Source: UBA6522 sp965237785 (GTDB lineage: Bacteria; Pseudomonadota; Gammaproteobacteria; Steroidobacterales; Rariloculaceae). Taken from it: a DNA stretch of 64,000 bases. The stretch is from assembly GCA_965237785.1 (NCBI GenBank), contig OZ250159.1, positions 2,542,001 through 2,606,000 of the forward strand. The letters are read 5' to 3'. Positions within the stretch are counted from its first letter, which is position 1; the number at the start of each line of letters is the position of its first letter. The notes below the pieces were generated by a model, which was not told where the DNA came from, ran no database searches, and saw nothing but the letters and a program-made list of their open reading frames with translations. Shown here in pieces: positions 49,408 to 58,742 of the stretch. The position numbers were made by a program, and so were the translations under genes.

Positions 49408-50472
49408 ATGTCCAGAAACGCCAATCGCTTGTTCGCCTGCCTGATACTCGCGCAGCTTGTGGTTCTTCCAAGTGTGCCGGCGGTATCGCAGGAACCCGTC
49501 ACGGACGCAGTTCCCATGCGAATCATCTCCGCGCAGGCGGATGCCTTCGACCAACACCTGGAGGCCGCACGCGCGAGTGCGGGAACCGAATGGCTCGGGG
49601 TCGTCGATCATATGTGCACACGCGGTCAAGTCGTCACCGGCAATGCGGACGATCCGCTGATCGAGCCCGTGCAAATTTTCGATAACGTCTACGCCATCGG
49701 TCGGACCTCGACGGTTGTCTACGTGATCGCGACCACCGAGGGTTTGATCCTGATCGACTCCGGTTACCCGGATCAGGTGGACTCGGTCCTGCTGGCCGGC
49801 ATGGAGCAACTCGGGCTGGACGCCCAGGACATCGAATACGTCGTTGTTCTTCATGGCCATGCGGATCACTACGGCGGTTCACCGCATCTGCAGGAGCGCT
49901 TCGGCGCTCGCGTGGTCACGTCCGAAGCGGATTGGGATCTGATGGCGGGCATTGACCCGAATAGCGGCCGGCCGCCACCCCGCCGGGACGTGGTAGCAGT
50001 GGAGGGCGAGCCCATCCGGCTGGGCGATGGGATGGTGACGCCCTTCCTGGTGCCAGGGCATACGCCGGGCGCCATAAGCGTTGTGTTTTCGGTCCAGGAT
50101 GGTGAGGACACGCACACCGCTGCCGTGTTCGGCGGCACGGCGCTCACCGTGCCGCGCCTCGGCGACGCGCTGCCGCAGTATCTGCAGTCGATCGACCGGT
50201 TCGCGAGTATCGCCACCGACAGGGGCGTGAACGTGGTGCTGCAGAACCATCCCCTGTTCGACGGCATGCCCGGGAAGCTTGAGCGCCTCAGGGACCGGGG
50301 CGCGGGGCAACGCCATCCATTCTTGCTCGACGCACCGGACTCCTACCAACGGTTCATGGAGACGCTTGTCCGAGTGCTCCCAGGCGCAGATGGCGGTTGC
50401 GGACAGCGGCTGATAGCGGCTAGCCCGGCTCGCATTGGCTCACTCGCCCGAACGGCTCACCGAATTACGTAG
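49408..50472 (+). CDS. Secreted metallo-beta-lactamase-fold hydrolase
   Basis: A 354-residue protein. ATG 49408 follows GGGGGAG and gives a signal peptide (NRLFACLILAQLVVLPSVPA) cleaved near VSQE. The metal motif is VVVLHGHADHYGGSPHLQER, with FLVPGHTPGAISVVFSVQ and VVLQNHPLFDG as later metal ligands. It resembles subclass B3-like or related MBL-fold hydrolases; antibiotic hydrolysis cannot be claimed. A partial duplicate of its 5' part lies at 46989-47128. Confidence 0.82.
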   Translation: MSRNANRLFACLILAQLVVLPSVPAVSQEPVTDAVPMRIISAQADAFDQHLEAARASAGTEWLGVVDHMCTRGQVVTGNADDPLIEPVQIFDNVYAIGRTSTVVYVIATTEGLILIDSGYPDQVDSVLLAGMEQLGLDAQDIEYVVVLHGHADHYGGSPHLQERFGARVVTSEADWDLMAGIDPNSGRPPPRRDVVAVEGEPIRLGDGMVTPFLVPGHTPGAISVVFSVQDGEDTHTAAVFGGTALTVPRLGDALPQYLQSIDRFASIATDRGVNVVLQNHPLFDGMPGKLERLRDRGAGQRHPFLLDAPDSYQRFMETLVRVLPGADGGCGQRLIAASPARIGSLARTAHRIT

Positions 50473-50478
50473 CGACAG

Positions 50479-51534
50479 CTAGAGGCGCCGGTCCGAGCGG
50501 TCGATGTATTCTTCCATTTGCCCGTCTTCGTAGAGCTGGCGGAAGAACGAGTCCGGGTCGCAACTCACGAGGGTGAATTCGGCCTGCGGGTCTCGCCTCC
50601 ATACCCGGCGCCTCATCGGCGGTTTGCGGTAATTCCGAGGGTCATGAAGCACCAGCAGGCCGGACAGGGTCATGCCGTCCTCGCTGAGCGTGTACCTCTC
50701 CTCAAAATGGGCGTTCTCGGATATGGGTTCCCCCCGGTATCCCCTGACCGTGGGTTGCAGATGCGTGGTTCTGACCACCAGCGTACGGCCTTCCCAGGTC
50801 GCGGTGGCATATCCCAGGGGTGTCGGGAACAGCGATGCGGGCGGGGTCCTGCCGTCTGTATGGATGCGGCGGCTTTCCCCCACCGAATACAGGAAAGTAA
50901 AGTGGGAATCGCCCTTCATGATTTCGATGCTGGAGGTGAATCGTCTGAAGAGCCCCGAAGAGACGCAACGCTGGGAGGGCAGATCCAGTTCAGTATCGAA
51001 CCCGTCGACCCAGGTTTGAGCGGCAGGGGTCAGATCCATGGTAAAGCGGGCGATGCCACTACCGCCGCGCGCCGTCACCCAGATACCGGAGAGATCAACC
51101 GGTTGCGGCGGTTGCTCCGCCGCGGGCGTGCTCACACTCCTTTCGGCTCTCCATGTACCCCTCGGCTCATGGCAACTCAAGGGAAAGTCGAGGCAGAACT
51201 GGCTGACTTCCTCCGGCCCGAAGCGCCCTTCCATGAGGTCCCCGGTTAGCTCGCCGGTCAGCTTACGCACGTAGGGCTCACCGGCGCCCGTGCGATCGTC
51301 GACGCCGATTTCGATGCGATTGCCCTCGACTCGGACGGAAACCGGCCCGCCTTCAACGTGACCCACCAAGCCGCCGCCTTCGGTCGCCAACTCCAGAAGG
51401 CCCGTCATGGCTCCGCGGCCCTGGTCGATGGAAAGCATCCACTCGCCGGCAAAACCGTCCTGACCCGCGGCAGATAACGGCAAAAGCCCTACCACCATCC
51501 ATCCAAGAACGCCCAGGGACGAGACTCTCTTCAT
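50479..51534 (-). CDS. Secreted protein of the DLSGVW-type family
   Basis: A 351-residue protein. ATG 51534 gives a signal peptide (MKRVSSLGVLGWMVVGLLPL) cleaved near SAAGQ. The first ~130 residues contain GFAGEWMLSIDQGRGAMTGL and look like a beta-rich domain. The second part has VDLSGIWVTARGGSGIARFT, SRRIHTDGR, YATATWEGRTLVVRTTHLQP and HFEERYTLSEDGMTLSGLLV, similar to the DLSGVW-family C-terminal domains elsewhere in the window. It directly follows a DUF6152 gene (4-base gap), mirroring 12592/11688. Confidence 0.65.
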   Translation of the reverse strand: MKRVSSLGVLGWMVVGLLPLSAAGQDGFAGEWMLSIDQGRGAMTGLLELATEGGGLVGHVEGGPVSVRVEGNRIEIGVDDRTGAGEPYVRKLTGELTGDLMEGRFGPEEVSQFCLDFPLSCHEPRGTWRAERSVSTPAAEQPPQPVDLSGIWVTARGGSGIARFTMDLTPAAQTWVDGFDTELDLPSQRCVSSGLFRRFTSSIEIMKGDSHFTFLYSVGESRRIHTDGRTPPASLFPTPLGYATATWEGRTLVVRTTHLQPTVRGYRGEPISENAHFEERYTLSEDGMTLSGLLVLHDPRNYRKPPMRRRVWRRDPQAEFTLVSCDPDSFFRQLYEDGQMEEYIDRSDRRL

Positions 51535-51538
51535 GGCG

Positions 51539-51943
51539 TCATCTCGGATCTGCGTGATTTTCTGCACCGGGATGGCTGACGAGGACGCGTCCGTCCGCCA
51601 ACTCCACGGTACGGATGAACATTTTTGGCGAACCGTCGCGGGTGAGGTCTCCCGTGATGGCGATCCGATCGCCCGCCTGAATGGTCTCCCGCATCCACCC
51701 CGTGCGCACCAGCGTCACGGGATTATGTCCATGGGCATTCCAGATGACCTCAACGCCCCGCTCGTCCGTCACCGTCAGGTAGTAGCGGACGTGAGGGTTC
51801 TTGAACCAAACCTCGCTGACGACTCCTTGAATCGTTCCCCTGGTGTGCATGTCGTACTCCGCGGCAATGGAGTGGTGTGCGCGCACCAGACAAGGCAGTA
51901 GGCAGAGCAACCCAACGGCGAGTACCAGGTCGTTTCGGTTCAT
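51539..51943 (-). CDS. DUF6152-family secreted protein
   Basis: A 134-residue protein with a signal peptide (LVLAVGLLCLLPCLVRA) followed by HHSIAAEYDMHTRGTIQGVV and SEVWFKNPHVRYYLTVTDER, the DUF6152 signature. IQAGDRIAITGDLTRDG and RTVELADGRVLV complete the domain. It starts 14 bases after the cysB stop and ends 4 bases before the DLSGVW-family gene. The three are probably co-transcribed. Confidence 0.75.
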   Translation of the reverse strand: MNRNDLVLAVGLLCLLPCLVRAHHSIAAEYDMHTRGTIQGVVSEVWFKNPHVRYYLTVTDERGVEVIWNAHGHNPVTLVRTGWMRETIQAGDRIAITGDLTRDGSPKMFIRTVELADGRVLVSHPGAENHADPR

Positions 51944-51957
51944 CGTGCCGGCGCCCC

Positions 51958-52968
51958 CTAAGCCGCAGCCGCCGTATCCTCTTCGCATCCGCCGCGCACG
52001 GGCAGGATCAAATCGCCAATCAGCTCGTCCACCTGCTGCTGGCTCTCGAGCGCCGCCGCTTCGCGAACCGTGCGCCGCGAGTAACGGGGCGCGAGCAGAT
52101 GGATGAAGTCTACCATGTAGCCGCGCAACACCCGGTCCCGCGGGAAGCCAATCCATGTGGTGATCCGCGGGAACAGGCCCTTGGCGTCGATGGCCTTGAG
52201 ATCCTCCTGGTCCTTGCACTCGTAGGCCATGGAGGCGATGACGCCCACGCCCGTACCCATGCGCACATACGTTTTGATGATGTCGGCATCCCGGGCCGTG
52301 AACACCACCCGCGGGTCGAGACTTTGCTCGGCAAACGCGCGCTTGAATGAGGATTCGCCGGTCAGACTGAAAACGTAGGTTACCAACGGGTACGCCGCCA
52401 GGGTGGCGAGATCAAGCGGTTTGCCGCCCCGGCTGAGAGGATGCTGCTTGGGCGCCAGGACGATGCGGTGCCAATGGTAAATCGGTAACAGCGTCAGGTC
52501 GGCGAACATGCTCTCGGCGCCGCTGGCGATGGCAAAGTCCACTTGCTGACTCGCCACCAGTTCGGCGATCTGCTCGGATGTGCCTTGATGCAACTCCAGA
52601 TCCACCCGCGGATATCGGCTGCGGAATGTCTTGATGACCTCCGGCAATACGTAACGCGCCTGGGTGTGAGTGGTGGCGATGGCGAGCGTGCCTTCCTGTT
52701 CGGCGGTGAAATCGCTGGCGAGACTGGTGATATTGTCCACCTCGCGCAAGATCTTCCGGCCCCGCTCGATGACCTGGTGCCCGGCGGGCGTAATTGCCGT
52801 GAGGCTCTTGCCCTTGCGGGTGAAGAGTTGCATGCCCAACTCGGCCTCAAGCTGCTTCAACTGCTTGCTGATCCCGGGCTGGCTGGTATACAGGCGCTCT
52901 GCGGCGGAGGTGATGTTCAGTCCGCTGTCGGCGATCCCGATCAGGTATTTGAGCTGTTTCAGGGTCAC
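51958..52968 (-). CDS. cysB: CysB-type LysR transcriptional regulator
   Basis: A 336-residue regulator. The GTG start at 52968 gives TLKQLKYLIGIADSGLNITS and AAERLYTSQPGISKQLKQLE, the CysB-type HTH N-terminus; a TTG five codons upstream is less likely. The effector domain has EGTLAIATTHTQARYVLPEV, RVDLELHQGTSEQIAELVAS and MGTGVGVIASMAYE. CysB activates sulfate assimilation genes in response to N-acetylserine. It is divergent from cysG across ~257 bases, where its own and the cysG promoter should lie, and cysH is 5 kb away. Confidence 0.9.
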   Translation of the reverse strand: MTLKQLKYLIGIADSGLNITSAAERLYTSQPGISKQLKQLEAELGMQLFTRKGKSLTAITPAGHQVIERGRKILREVDNITSLASDFTAEQEGTLAIATTHTQARYVLPEVIKTFRSRYPRVDLELHQGTSEQIAELVASQQVDFAIASGAESMFADLTLLPIYHWHRIVLAPKQHPLSRGGKPLDLATLAAYPLVTYVFSLTGESSFKRAFAEQSLDPRVVFTARDADIIKTYVRMGTGVGVIASMAYECKDQEDLKAIDAKGLFPRITTWIGFPRDRVLRGYMVDFIHLLAPRYSRRTVREAAALESQQQVDELIGDLILPVRGGCEEDTAAAA

Positions 52969-53225
52969 GATAGTTCCATACAAAAAAACCGCTTCCTCAA
53001 GCCGGTTTCAATCCCGGGCTGGCGAGGCGGCGGCGTTCCCGGCGCAATATGGCACCGCCTCCGGGTACTGTCAACCTGCCACGCGGCGGCGGCAACGTTT
53101 CTCCGAGCCTGTAGCCGATTCTAAGACAGATAGAAAAATCAAACACCTCCCGGTAATATCCCAAGGTCCTACAACCACAATGCGCCTTGCCCGCGGCAAG
53201 CCGATACCCCCGCCCCCGGTGCACC

Positions 53226-54653
53226 ATGGATCACCTCCCCTTATTTGCCCGACTCAACGGCCGACGTTGCCTGGTTGTGGGCGGCGGGGCGGTGGCCGCC
53301 CGCAAGGTTCGGCTGCTGCGAGCCGCGGGCGCCGAGGTGACCGTGGCAAGCTTCACCCTCGTCGATGAATTGCAGCAACTGTTGGACGACGGGAAGATCG
53401 ACCATGACTCAGGCGGTGAGGATGGTCACCTCGACGCCCGTCGCTTGGGCCCGGAAAATCTACACCCCTATTGGCTCATCGTCGCGGCAACCGCCAACCG
53501 GGAGCTGAACGCCTCGGTCGCGAGCGGCGCGGAAGCGGCGCATCGCTTCTGCAACGTCGTCGACGACCCGGAGCTGGGCAACGTCATCATGCCGGCCATC
53601 GTCGACCGCGCACCGGTTACCGTGGCGGTTTCCACGGGCGGCGCCTCGCCGGTGCTGGCTCGGTGGCTCAAGGGCCGCATCGAGTCCATGCTGCCCGTGG
53701 GAGTGGGCGCGTTGGCACGCTTGGCCGGACGCTGGCGGGACCGGATACGCGATGGCATCGAGGACATCGACCAGCGCCGCCGGTTCTGGGAGTGGGTGCT
53801 CGAAAGTCAGGTTCCGGAGTCAGTCTACGCCGGTCGCGAAGCGGAGGCGGAAGCGACCCTGGATCGACTCCTTTCCCAGTGGCATTCGGCACACCCCGAG
53901 CGGACCGGGGAGGCGTACCTGGTCGGCGCCGGACCGGGACGGGCGGACCTGATCACGCTCCGCGGGCGCCAACTGCTGAGTCAGGCCGAAGTGGTGCTCT
54001 ACGATCGTCTCGTGGGCGAGGACGTTCTGGAGTTCGCACGCCGCGACGCTGAGTTGATCTCGGTGGCCAAGACGCCGGGCAAACTATCCATCAAGCAGGA
54101 TGACATCAACGGGATGCTGGTCCACCATGTGCGCGCCGGCAAGCGCGTGTGCCGGTTGAAGGGCGGCGACCCGATGATCTTCGGACGCGGCGGCGAGGAA
54201 GTCGAGGCGCTCGCCTCGGCCGGACTCCCGTTCCAGATCGTGCCCGGCGTATCCGCCGCCCAGGGCTGCGCCTGTTACGCGGGCATTCCACTGACGCTTC
54301 GGGGCGCCGCCCAGTCCGTTGTACTGACCACCGGTCATACGGAACGCGGCATCGCCGAGGTGGCGGACTTTTCGCCCGGCCAGACGCTGGTCCTTTACAT
54401 GGGGGTCGCAAAGTACCCCATCCTCGCCGAGCGGCTGATTGAACGAGGCTACGACCCGCAAACACCGGTAGCCGTGGTGGAGCGCGGTACCGCCACGGAC
54501 CAGCGCGTCATCAGCACGGTGCTTGAGAGTCTGGGCGCCGCCGCCGAGGCGCACGTCATGATCTCCCCTGCCCTGCTCTTCGTCGGTGAAACCAGCCGGT
54601 TGGCGCGGCGCCACGGCTGGTTCGCCCCGGAGCGACACATCATTCATCCCTGA
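53226..54653 (+). CDS. cysG: Siroheme synthase CysG (trifunctional)
   Basis: A 475-residue fusion. The N-terminal dehydrogenase/ferrochelatase part (1-220) has RRCLVVGGGAVAARKVRLLR and VAVSTGGASPVLARWLKGRI with the Ser known to be phosphorylated in CysG. The C-terminal uroporphyrinogen-III methyltransferase part (230-475) has AYLVGAGPGRADLITLRGRQ, VCRLKGGDPMIFGRGGEEVE and YAGIPLTLRG. It makes siroheme for sulfite or nitrite reductase from the uroporphyrinogen III produced by the hem operon. It is divergent from cysB. Confidence 0.95.
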   Translation: MDHLPLFARLNGRRCLVVGGGAVAARKVRLLRAAGAEVTVASFTLVDELQQLLDDGKIDHDSGGEDGHLDARRLGPENLHPYWLIVAATANRELNASVASGAEAAHRFCNVVDDPELGNVIMPAIVDRAPVTVAVSTGGASPVLARWLKGRIESMLPVGVGALARLAGRWRDRIRDGIEDIDQRRRFWEWVLESQVPESVYAGREAEAEATLDRLLSQWHSAHPERTGEAYLVGAGPGRADLITLRGRQLLSQAEVVLYDRLVGEDVLEFARRDAELISVAKTPGKLSIKQDDINGMLVHHVRAGKRVCRLKGGDPMIFGRGGEEVEALASAGLPFQIVPGVSAAQGCACYAGIPLTLRGAAQSVVLTTGHTERGIAEVADFSPGQTLVLYMGVAKYPILAERLIERGYDPQTPVAVVERGTATDQRVISTVLESLGAAAEAHVMISPALLFVGETSRLARRHGWFAPERHIIHP

Positions 54654-54667
54654 CCCCGGAGACTTGC

Positions 54668-55920
54668 ATGCTCACATTCGCCATAGCCGTTGCGCTGGCG
54701 CTCGTAGGTTCCTTCCTGTGCTCGATCATGGAGTCGGTGCTGCTTTCCATCGGCAGTGCGGACGTGGAGGGGCTGGCCCGCGACGGCAAGCGTTCGGGGC
54801 TGCTCCTCAAACGCTTCAAACAGCGGATCGACGTGCCGATTGCCGCGATATTGATCGTCAATACGGTCGCCCACACCGTGGGCGCGGCCGTGGCCGGCGC
54901 GAGCTACGAGACGCGTTCTCCCCCGGAACGCTCTGGGTCTTTACCGTGGTATTCACCGTTTCGATCCTGTTGCTGACCGAGATCATTCCAAAAACTCTCG
55001 GTGTGACGTATGCGAGGGAATTGGCAGGCCCGGTCGCCTGGGGCATTCAGTTTCTGAGTGTGTCGCTGCGCCCATTGGTTGCGCTGAGCGAAACGATCTC
55101 CAGATCCCTGCGCCCGGACAAGAAGCGCTTGTCCACGTCGGCAGAGGAAATTCGTTTGCTGGCGGGCCTGGCCCGCAGCGAAGGGGCCTTCGGCGCGCGC
55201 ACCGCCAGCATGATCGTTGGGGCAACGCGGCTGAACCAGCTATGCGCCCACGACGCGATGGTCCCGAGACAGAGCGTCAAGTTCATTTCCGGGGAGCGCA
55301 CCTGGGCCGAGAATCTCGAGACAATCCGGGAATCGGGACACAGCCGGCTGCCCTTCTCCACCACGGATGATCTGGATCATGTCACCGGCGTCGTGCTCGC
55401 CAAGGAACTTTTCTTCTACCTCCACGCGCACCCTGGCGAGGAAATCGACTGGAGCGGACTGGTCCGGCACCCCTTGACCATTCCGGAGAGCCGATCGTTG
55501 AACAGCCTGCTGCGCGCGTTCCAGGAATCCAGGAGCCATATGGCCGTCGTCGTCGATGAGTACGGGGGAGTCGAGGGAATCGTGACCCTGGAGGATATCC
55601 TCGAAGAGATCGTCGGCGAGATCATCGACGAAAGCGACCGCGATATGGAGGAAATGTGGCCCCAGGCCGATGGTTCGCTGGTCGTCGTCGCTTCCACGGA
55701 GATGAGAAAGGTGGGTGAGCGGCTGGGATTCGAGTGGCAGACGGATACCGACATCACCAGTCCCGGCGGCTTGATCGCCGAGCAACTCGGGCGTATTCCC
55801 GCCAGCGGCGATGTGGTTCACTGGGAGGGCTACCGTTTCGAGGTGCTTTCCGCCACACCAACGCGCGCGGAGCGTATCCGGATCGCCCCGGTGACCGAAA
55901 GCGACGGCGCAGACACCTAG
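54668..55920 (+). pseudogene. CNNM/CorC-type transporter (DUF21-CBS), single frameshift
   Basis: From ATG 54668 one frame gives the first DUF21 membrane segments (FAIAVALALVGSFLCSIMES, AAILIVNTVAHTVGAAVAGA). Near 54909 one base is missing and a second frame continues FSPGTLWVFTVVFTVSILLL and TEIIPKTLGVTYAREL. Then come the CBS pair (MVPRQSVKFISGERT, HSRLPFSTTDDLDHVTGVVL, MAVVVDEYGGVEGIVTLEDI) and the CorC/HlyC C-terminal domain (IPASGDVVHWEGYRFEVLSA). All conserved parts are intact apart from the indel, so an assembly error is possible. It would export Mg2+ or Co2+. Confidence 0.8.
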
Positions 55921-55930
55921 CGGCCGGTCG

Positions 55931-58711
55931 TCAGAACGAGACGGCCAACTTTGCGTAAATCAGTCGTCCTCGCGGATCGTGCACCTTGGAGTCGAAACCG
56001 CCGTTGGTATCGACCTTGGGAGGATCCTCATTGAAGAGGTTGAAGGCCCCCAGAGAGACGGTGAGACCGGCAACGCTCTCAAGCGCGACGTTGTATTGCG
56101 CATCAACCGTGTTGTGGCTAGCGATGGTGTTCAGCGCCTCGGGTCCGCCCTGATCGTCCAGGTAGGAGTCGATGAAATTGACGTAGACGTTGATACCGTG
56201 GACGTCCCGTCTCCAGTTCAGAAACACGTTGGCCCTCATCTTCGGCACGGAGGTGGCGAAGTTCGCGAAGTTGCGCCTGCCGGCGCCGTCGATCGAACCC
56301 GCCTGCGGGTCAACCAGATCGTAGCTGGAAACAAGGGTCGCCTGCGTCCCCAGCCGAAACGACCCCGCGGCGACCTCCGTCGAATAGGCGGCCGAGAGAT
56401 CGAAACCATCGGTCTTCAGGGATGAGGCGTTGTCATAGAACGAGTTGACCCGGACGAGCCCACCGGTCGGGCCGCGCTCGATCTGCAGCAACGCGTTCGC
56501 ATCGCCCGCGGCCGCCGCGTTCAATAGTGCCTGGGCATTCTGCTGGATGATGACGTCGGTGTAGTCGAATGACCAGTAGTCCGCTCCAATTTCCAACCCA
56601 CTGCCGAACGACCAGGTGAATCCCACGTTCATCACGTCGGCCGTTTCCGGGTTGAGGGTTTTCCCGGAGAGGTTGGGTTGCGTGCGCACCGGCAGGAATT
56701 GCGTCGTCCCCGGGACCAGCGGATCGGTCAACTCCTCAAGGGTCGTTTGCGTCCCGAAGGCCTGAAACAGCGATGGCGCCCGGAACGACGTGCCAACGGA
56801 GCCGCGCAGCGCAAAGGCGTCGCTGGGCCGCCACAACAGGGTCACCTTCGGATCCGCTGAATCCAGTCCGCCGCCATAGTCTTCGACGCGCGCGGCGAGC
56901 TGCACGTCCAGCGTGTCGCTCACCGGCAGCAGCAATTCCACGAACGCGGCCGCCACGTCGCGGCTGCCGGCAAAGTCCGGGTTGCCGACCACAAACATGA
57001 AACCATCCCGGTTCGCGATCTCGCTGTAGTCCGAATCGGATTCCTCGCCGCGAACCTGCACGCCGACGGCAAGACCGGTCGGCCCGCCCGGGAGTTCGCC
57101 GATCTCGCCCGTCACGACCCCATCCAGCGTCGTCAGCCGAGTCGTGGCGTCGAGATCGTACGCTCCCTGAATGTAGTCGATGAGTTCGGGGGAATTGACG
57201 GTGCCCGTCCCCGTCAGCGAGCTGCCGAAGGGATTGAGGTAGCTGCAGCCGCCGACCCCGGGCGCGCCAGTGGCCGGATCGCAGCCTGGACCGCCCAATC
57301 CCGCCAATGCGTTGCGCATTCGATCCGCCACGGTGTCTACGGCGGTGGCGACAAAGTTGTTTTCGCTTTGCTGGAACCCCGCGTCCCAGCCCCAGGTATC
57401 GTTGAAGTCCCCGGTGAGGCTGGCGGCCATCCTCCAGGTCCGGGAACCGTGGGTAGTCAAACTCGGAGTCCCGCCGCCGCCTATGATCCGGCCGATCCAC
57501 AACACGCCGGTTCCGTAGGGATTGTCGGGATGATTGACCGAAATCGGTGTCCGTTCGGTCTTGGGAAACGACGGCGAGTTATACCGAATCGCGTCGTTGT
57601 CGGCGACATGCACCTCAAACCGGCCATCGAGCCGGTCGCTGAAGGCGTGGTCCAACTGCAGGAACGCCGTGGTGCGTTTTTCTTCGGGCACGACGCTGAA
57701 GAAAGATCCGAAGTCGAACCGGCAGAGCCCGATACCGATGTCGCCCGCGGGACTGGGCACCGACTGCACGATTCCGGAAACCACCTTCGGGTCCTGAGCG
57801 GCGACGGCGGTGCAAGCCCGATCCGCAAAAATCGGGGTCAGCGCGCCGGGTACCGGAGGCAACCCCAGGGTCGGTTCCACCAGGTCGGCCACGCCGTTGA
57901 AATTGGTATCGAAGGCAGCCGTCCACACGGGCGCGAAGGCGGGATTGCCCGGCAGGGTGGGGACAATGAAACTCCCCGGGCTACCGACCGCGCTCAGATC
58001 GTCGGTCGTTGAGGAGAGCCGCTTGTCCGCGGTGCTGAGGGGCTTTCGATCGAGGACACTGAACGCGGCCAACAGGTGGGTTCGGTCGTTCCCGACGCCA
58101 TAAAGCGCGCTGATCTGCCGATCGTTCTGTGGGTGTCCGTCGATGGTCTGAAGATCCAACTGCACATCGAAACCTTCGAAATCGCTTCGGGTGATGAAGT
58201 TCACCACTCCGGCCACGGCATCGGAACCGTACAGCGCCGTGGCGCCATCCTTGAGCGTCTCGATGCGGTCAAAGGCGATCATGGGCGGCAACGCCGAAGT
58301 GTCGACGAAGTTGTTGCCACGGTTCGTGGCCACGGCGCTATGTACCTGACGGCGCGAGTTAAGCATGACCAGGGTGGAGTTCACGCCCAGGCCGCGCAGG
58401 TTGATGTTCGTGGTGCCGGTGCTCAGATTCTGGGTAAACGCGTCGGGATTGTTTTGCGAGCCCGTATTGATGGTCATCCGCTCGATGACGTCGCTGATCT
58501 CGTTGACGCCCAGATCCTCGATCTGCTCAAAGCCGATGGAGGTCAGCGGCGAGGGCGAATCGAACTGGGACGCTCGGCGAATGTACGAACCGGTAACGAT
58601 GATTTCCTCAATGACGCCGGGGCCTTGTGCTGGCTCCTGAGGCAAGCCGAGCAGCGGAAACGCCGCAAGGCAGCAAGCGATGACGAAACGCAAAAGTCGC
58701 TGACTTCTCAT
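55931..58711 (-). CDS. TonB-dependent outer-membrane receptor
   Basis: A 926-residue receptor. ATG 58711 gives a signal peptide (RLLRFVIACCLAAFPLLGLP). The TonB-box region IEEIIVTGSYIRRASQFDSP is followed by the plug with ISDVIERMTINTGSQNNPDA, NLRGLGVNSTLVMLNSRRQV and DGATALYGSDAVAGVVNFIT. The barrel ends PRGRLIYAKLAVSF with the expected terminal Phe. The length and the long plug-to-barrel loops match the large TonB receptors of the polymer/peptide-uptake type. The substrate cannot be inferred; a VolA-like lipase gene lies upstream on the same strand. Confidence 0.88.
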   Translation of the reverse strand: MRSQRLLRFVIACCLAAFPLLGLPQEPAQGPGVIEEIIVTGSYIRRASQFDSPSPLTSIGFEQIEDLGVNEISDVIERMTINTGSQNNPDAFTQNLSTGTTNINLRGLGVNSTLVMLNSRRQVHSAVATNRGNNFVDTSALPPMIAFDRIETLKDGATALYGSDAVAGVVNFITRSDFEGFDVQLDLQTIDGHPQNDRQISALYGVGNDRTHLLAAFSVLDRKPLSTADKRLSSTTDDLSAVGSPGSFIVPTLPGNPAFAPVWTAAFDTNFNGVADLVEPTLGLPPVPGALTPIFADRACTAVAAQDPKVVSGIVQSVPSPAGDIGIGLCRFDFGSFFSVVPEEKRTTAFLQLDHAFSDRLDGRFEVHVADNDAIRYNSPSFPKTERTPISVNHPDNPYGTGVLWIGRIIGGGGTPSLTTHGSRTWRMAASLTGDFNDTWGWDAGFQQSENNFVATAVDTVADRMRNALAGLGGPGCDPATGAPGVGGCSYLNPFGSSLTGTGTVNSPELIDYIQGAYDLDATTRLTTLDGVVTGEIGELPGGPTGLAVGVQVRGEESDSDYSEIANRDGFMFVVGNPDFAGSRDVAAAFVELLLPVSDTLDVQLAARVEDYGGGLDSADPKVTLLWRPSDAFALRGSVGTSFRAPSLFQAFGTQTTLEELTDPLVPGTTQFLPVRTQPNLSGKTLNPETADVMNVGFTWSFGSGLEIGADYWSFDYTDVIIQQNAQALLNAAAAGDANALLQIERGPTGGLVRVNSFYDNASSLKTDGFDLSAAYSTEVAAGSFRLGTQATLVSSYDLVDPQAGSIDGAGRRNFANFATSVPKMRANVFLNWRRDVHGINVYVNFIDSYLDDQGGPEALNTIASHNTVDAQYNVALESVAGLTVSLGAFNLFNEDPPKVDTNGGFDSKVHDPRGRLIYAKLAVSF

Positions 58712-58742
58712 GTTCGTACTCCGTATCGGCGACCGTGGCCGT

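Noticed and set aside
49408..50472. Beta-lactam resistance gene
   Set aside because: Only the general metallo-beta-lactamase fold motif is present. Most such secreted proteins are not beta-lactamases and nothing specific supports resistance.
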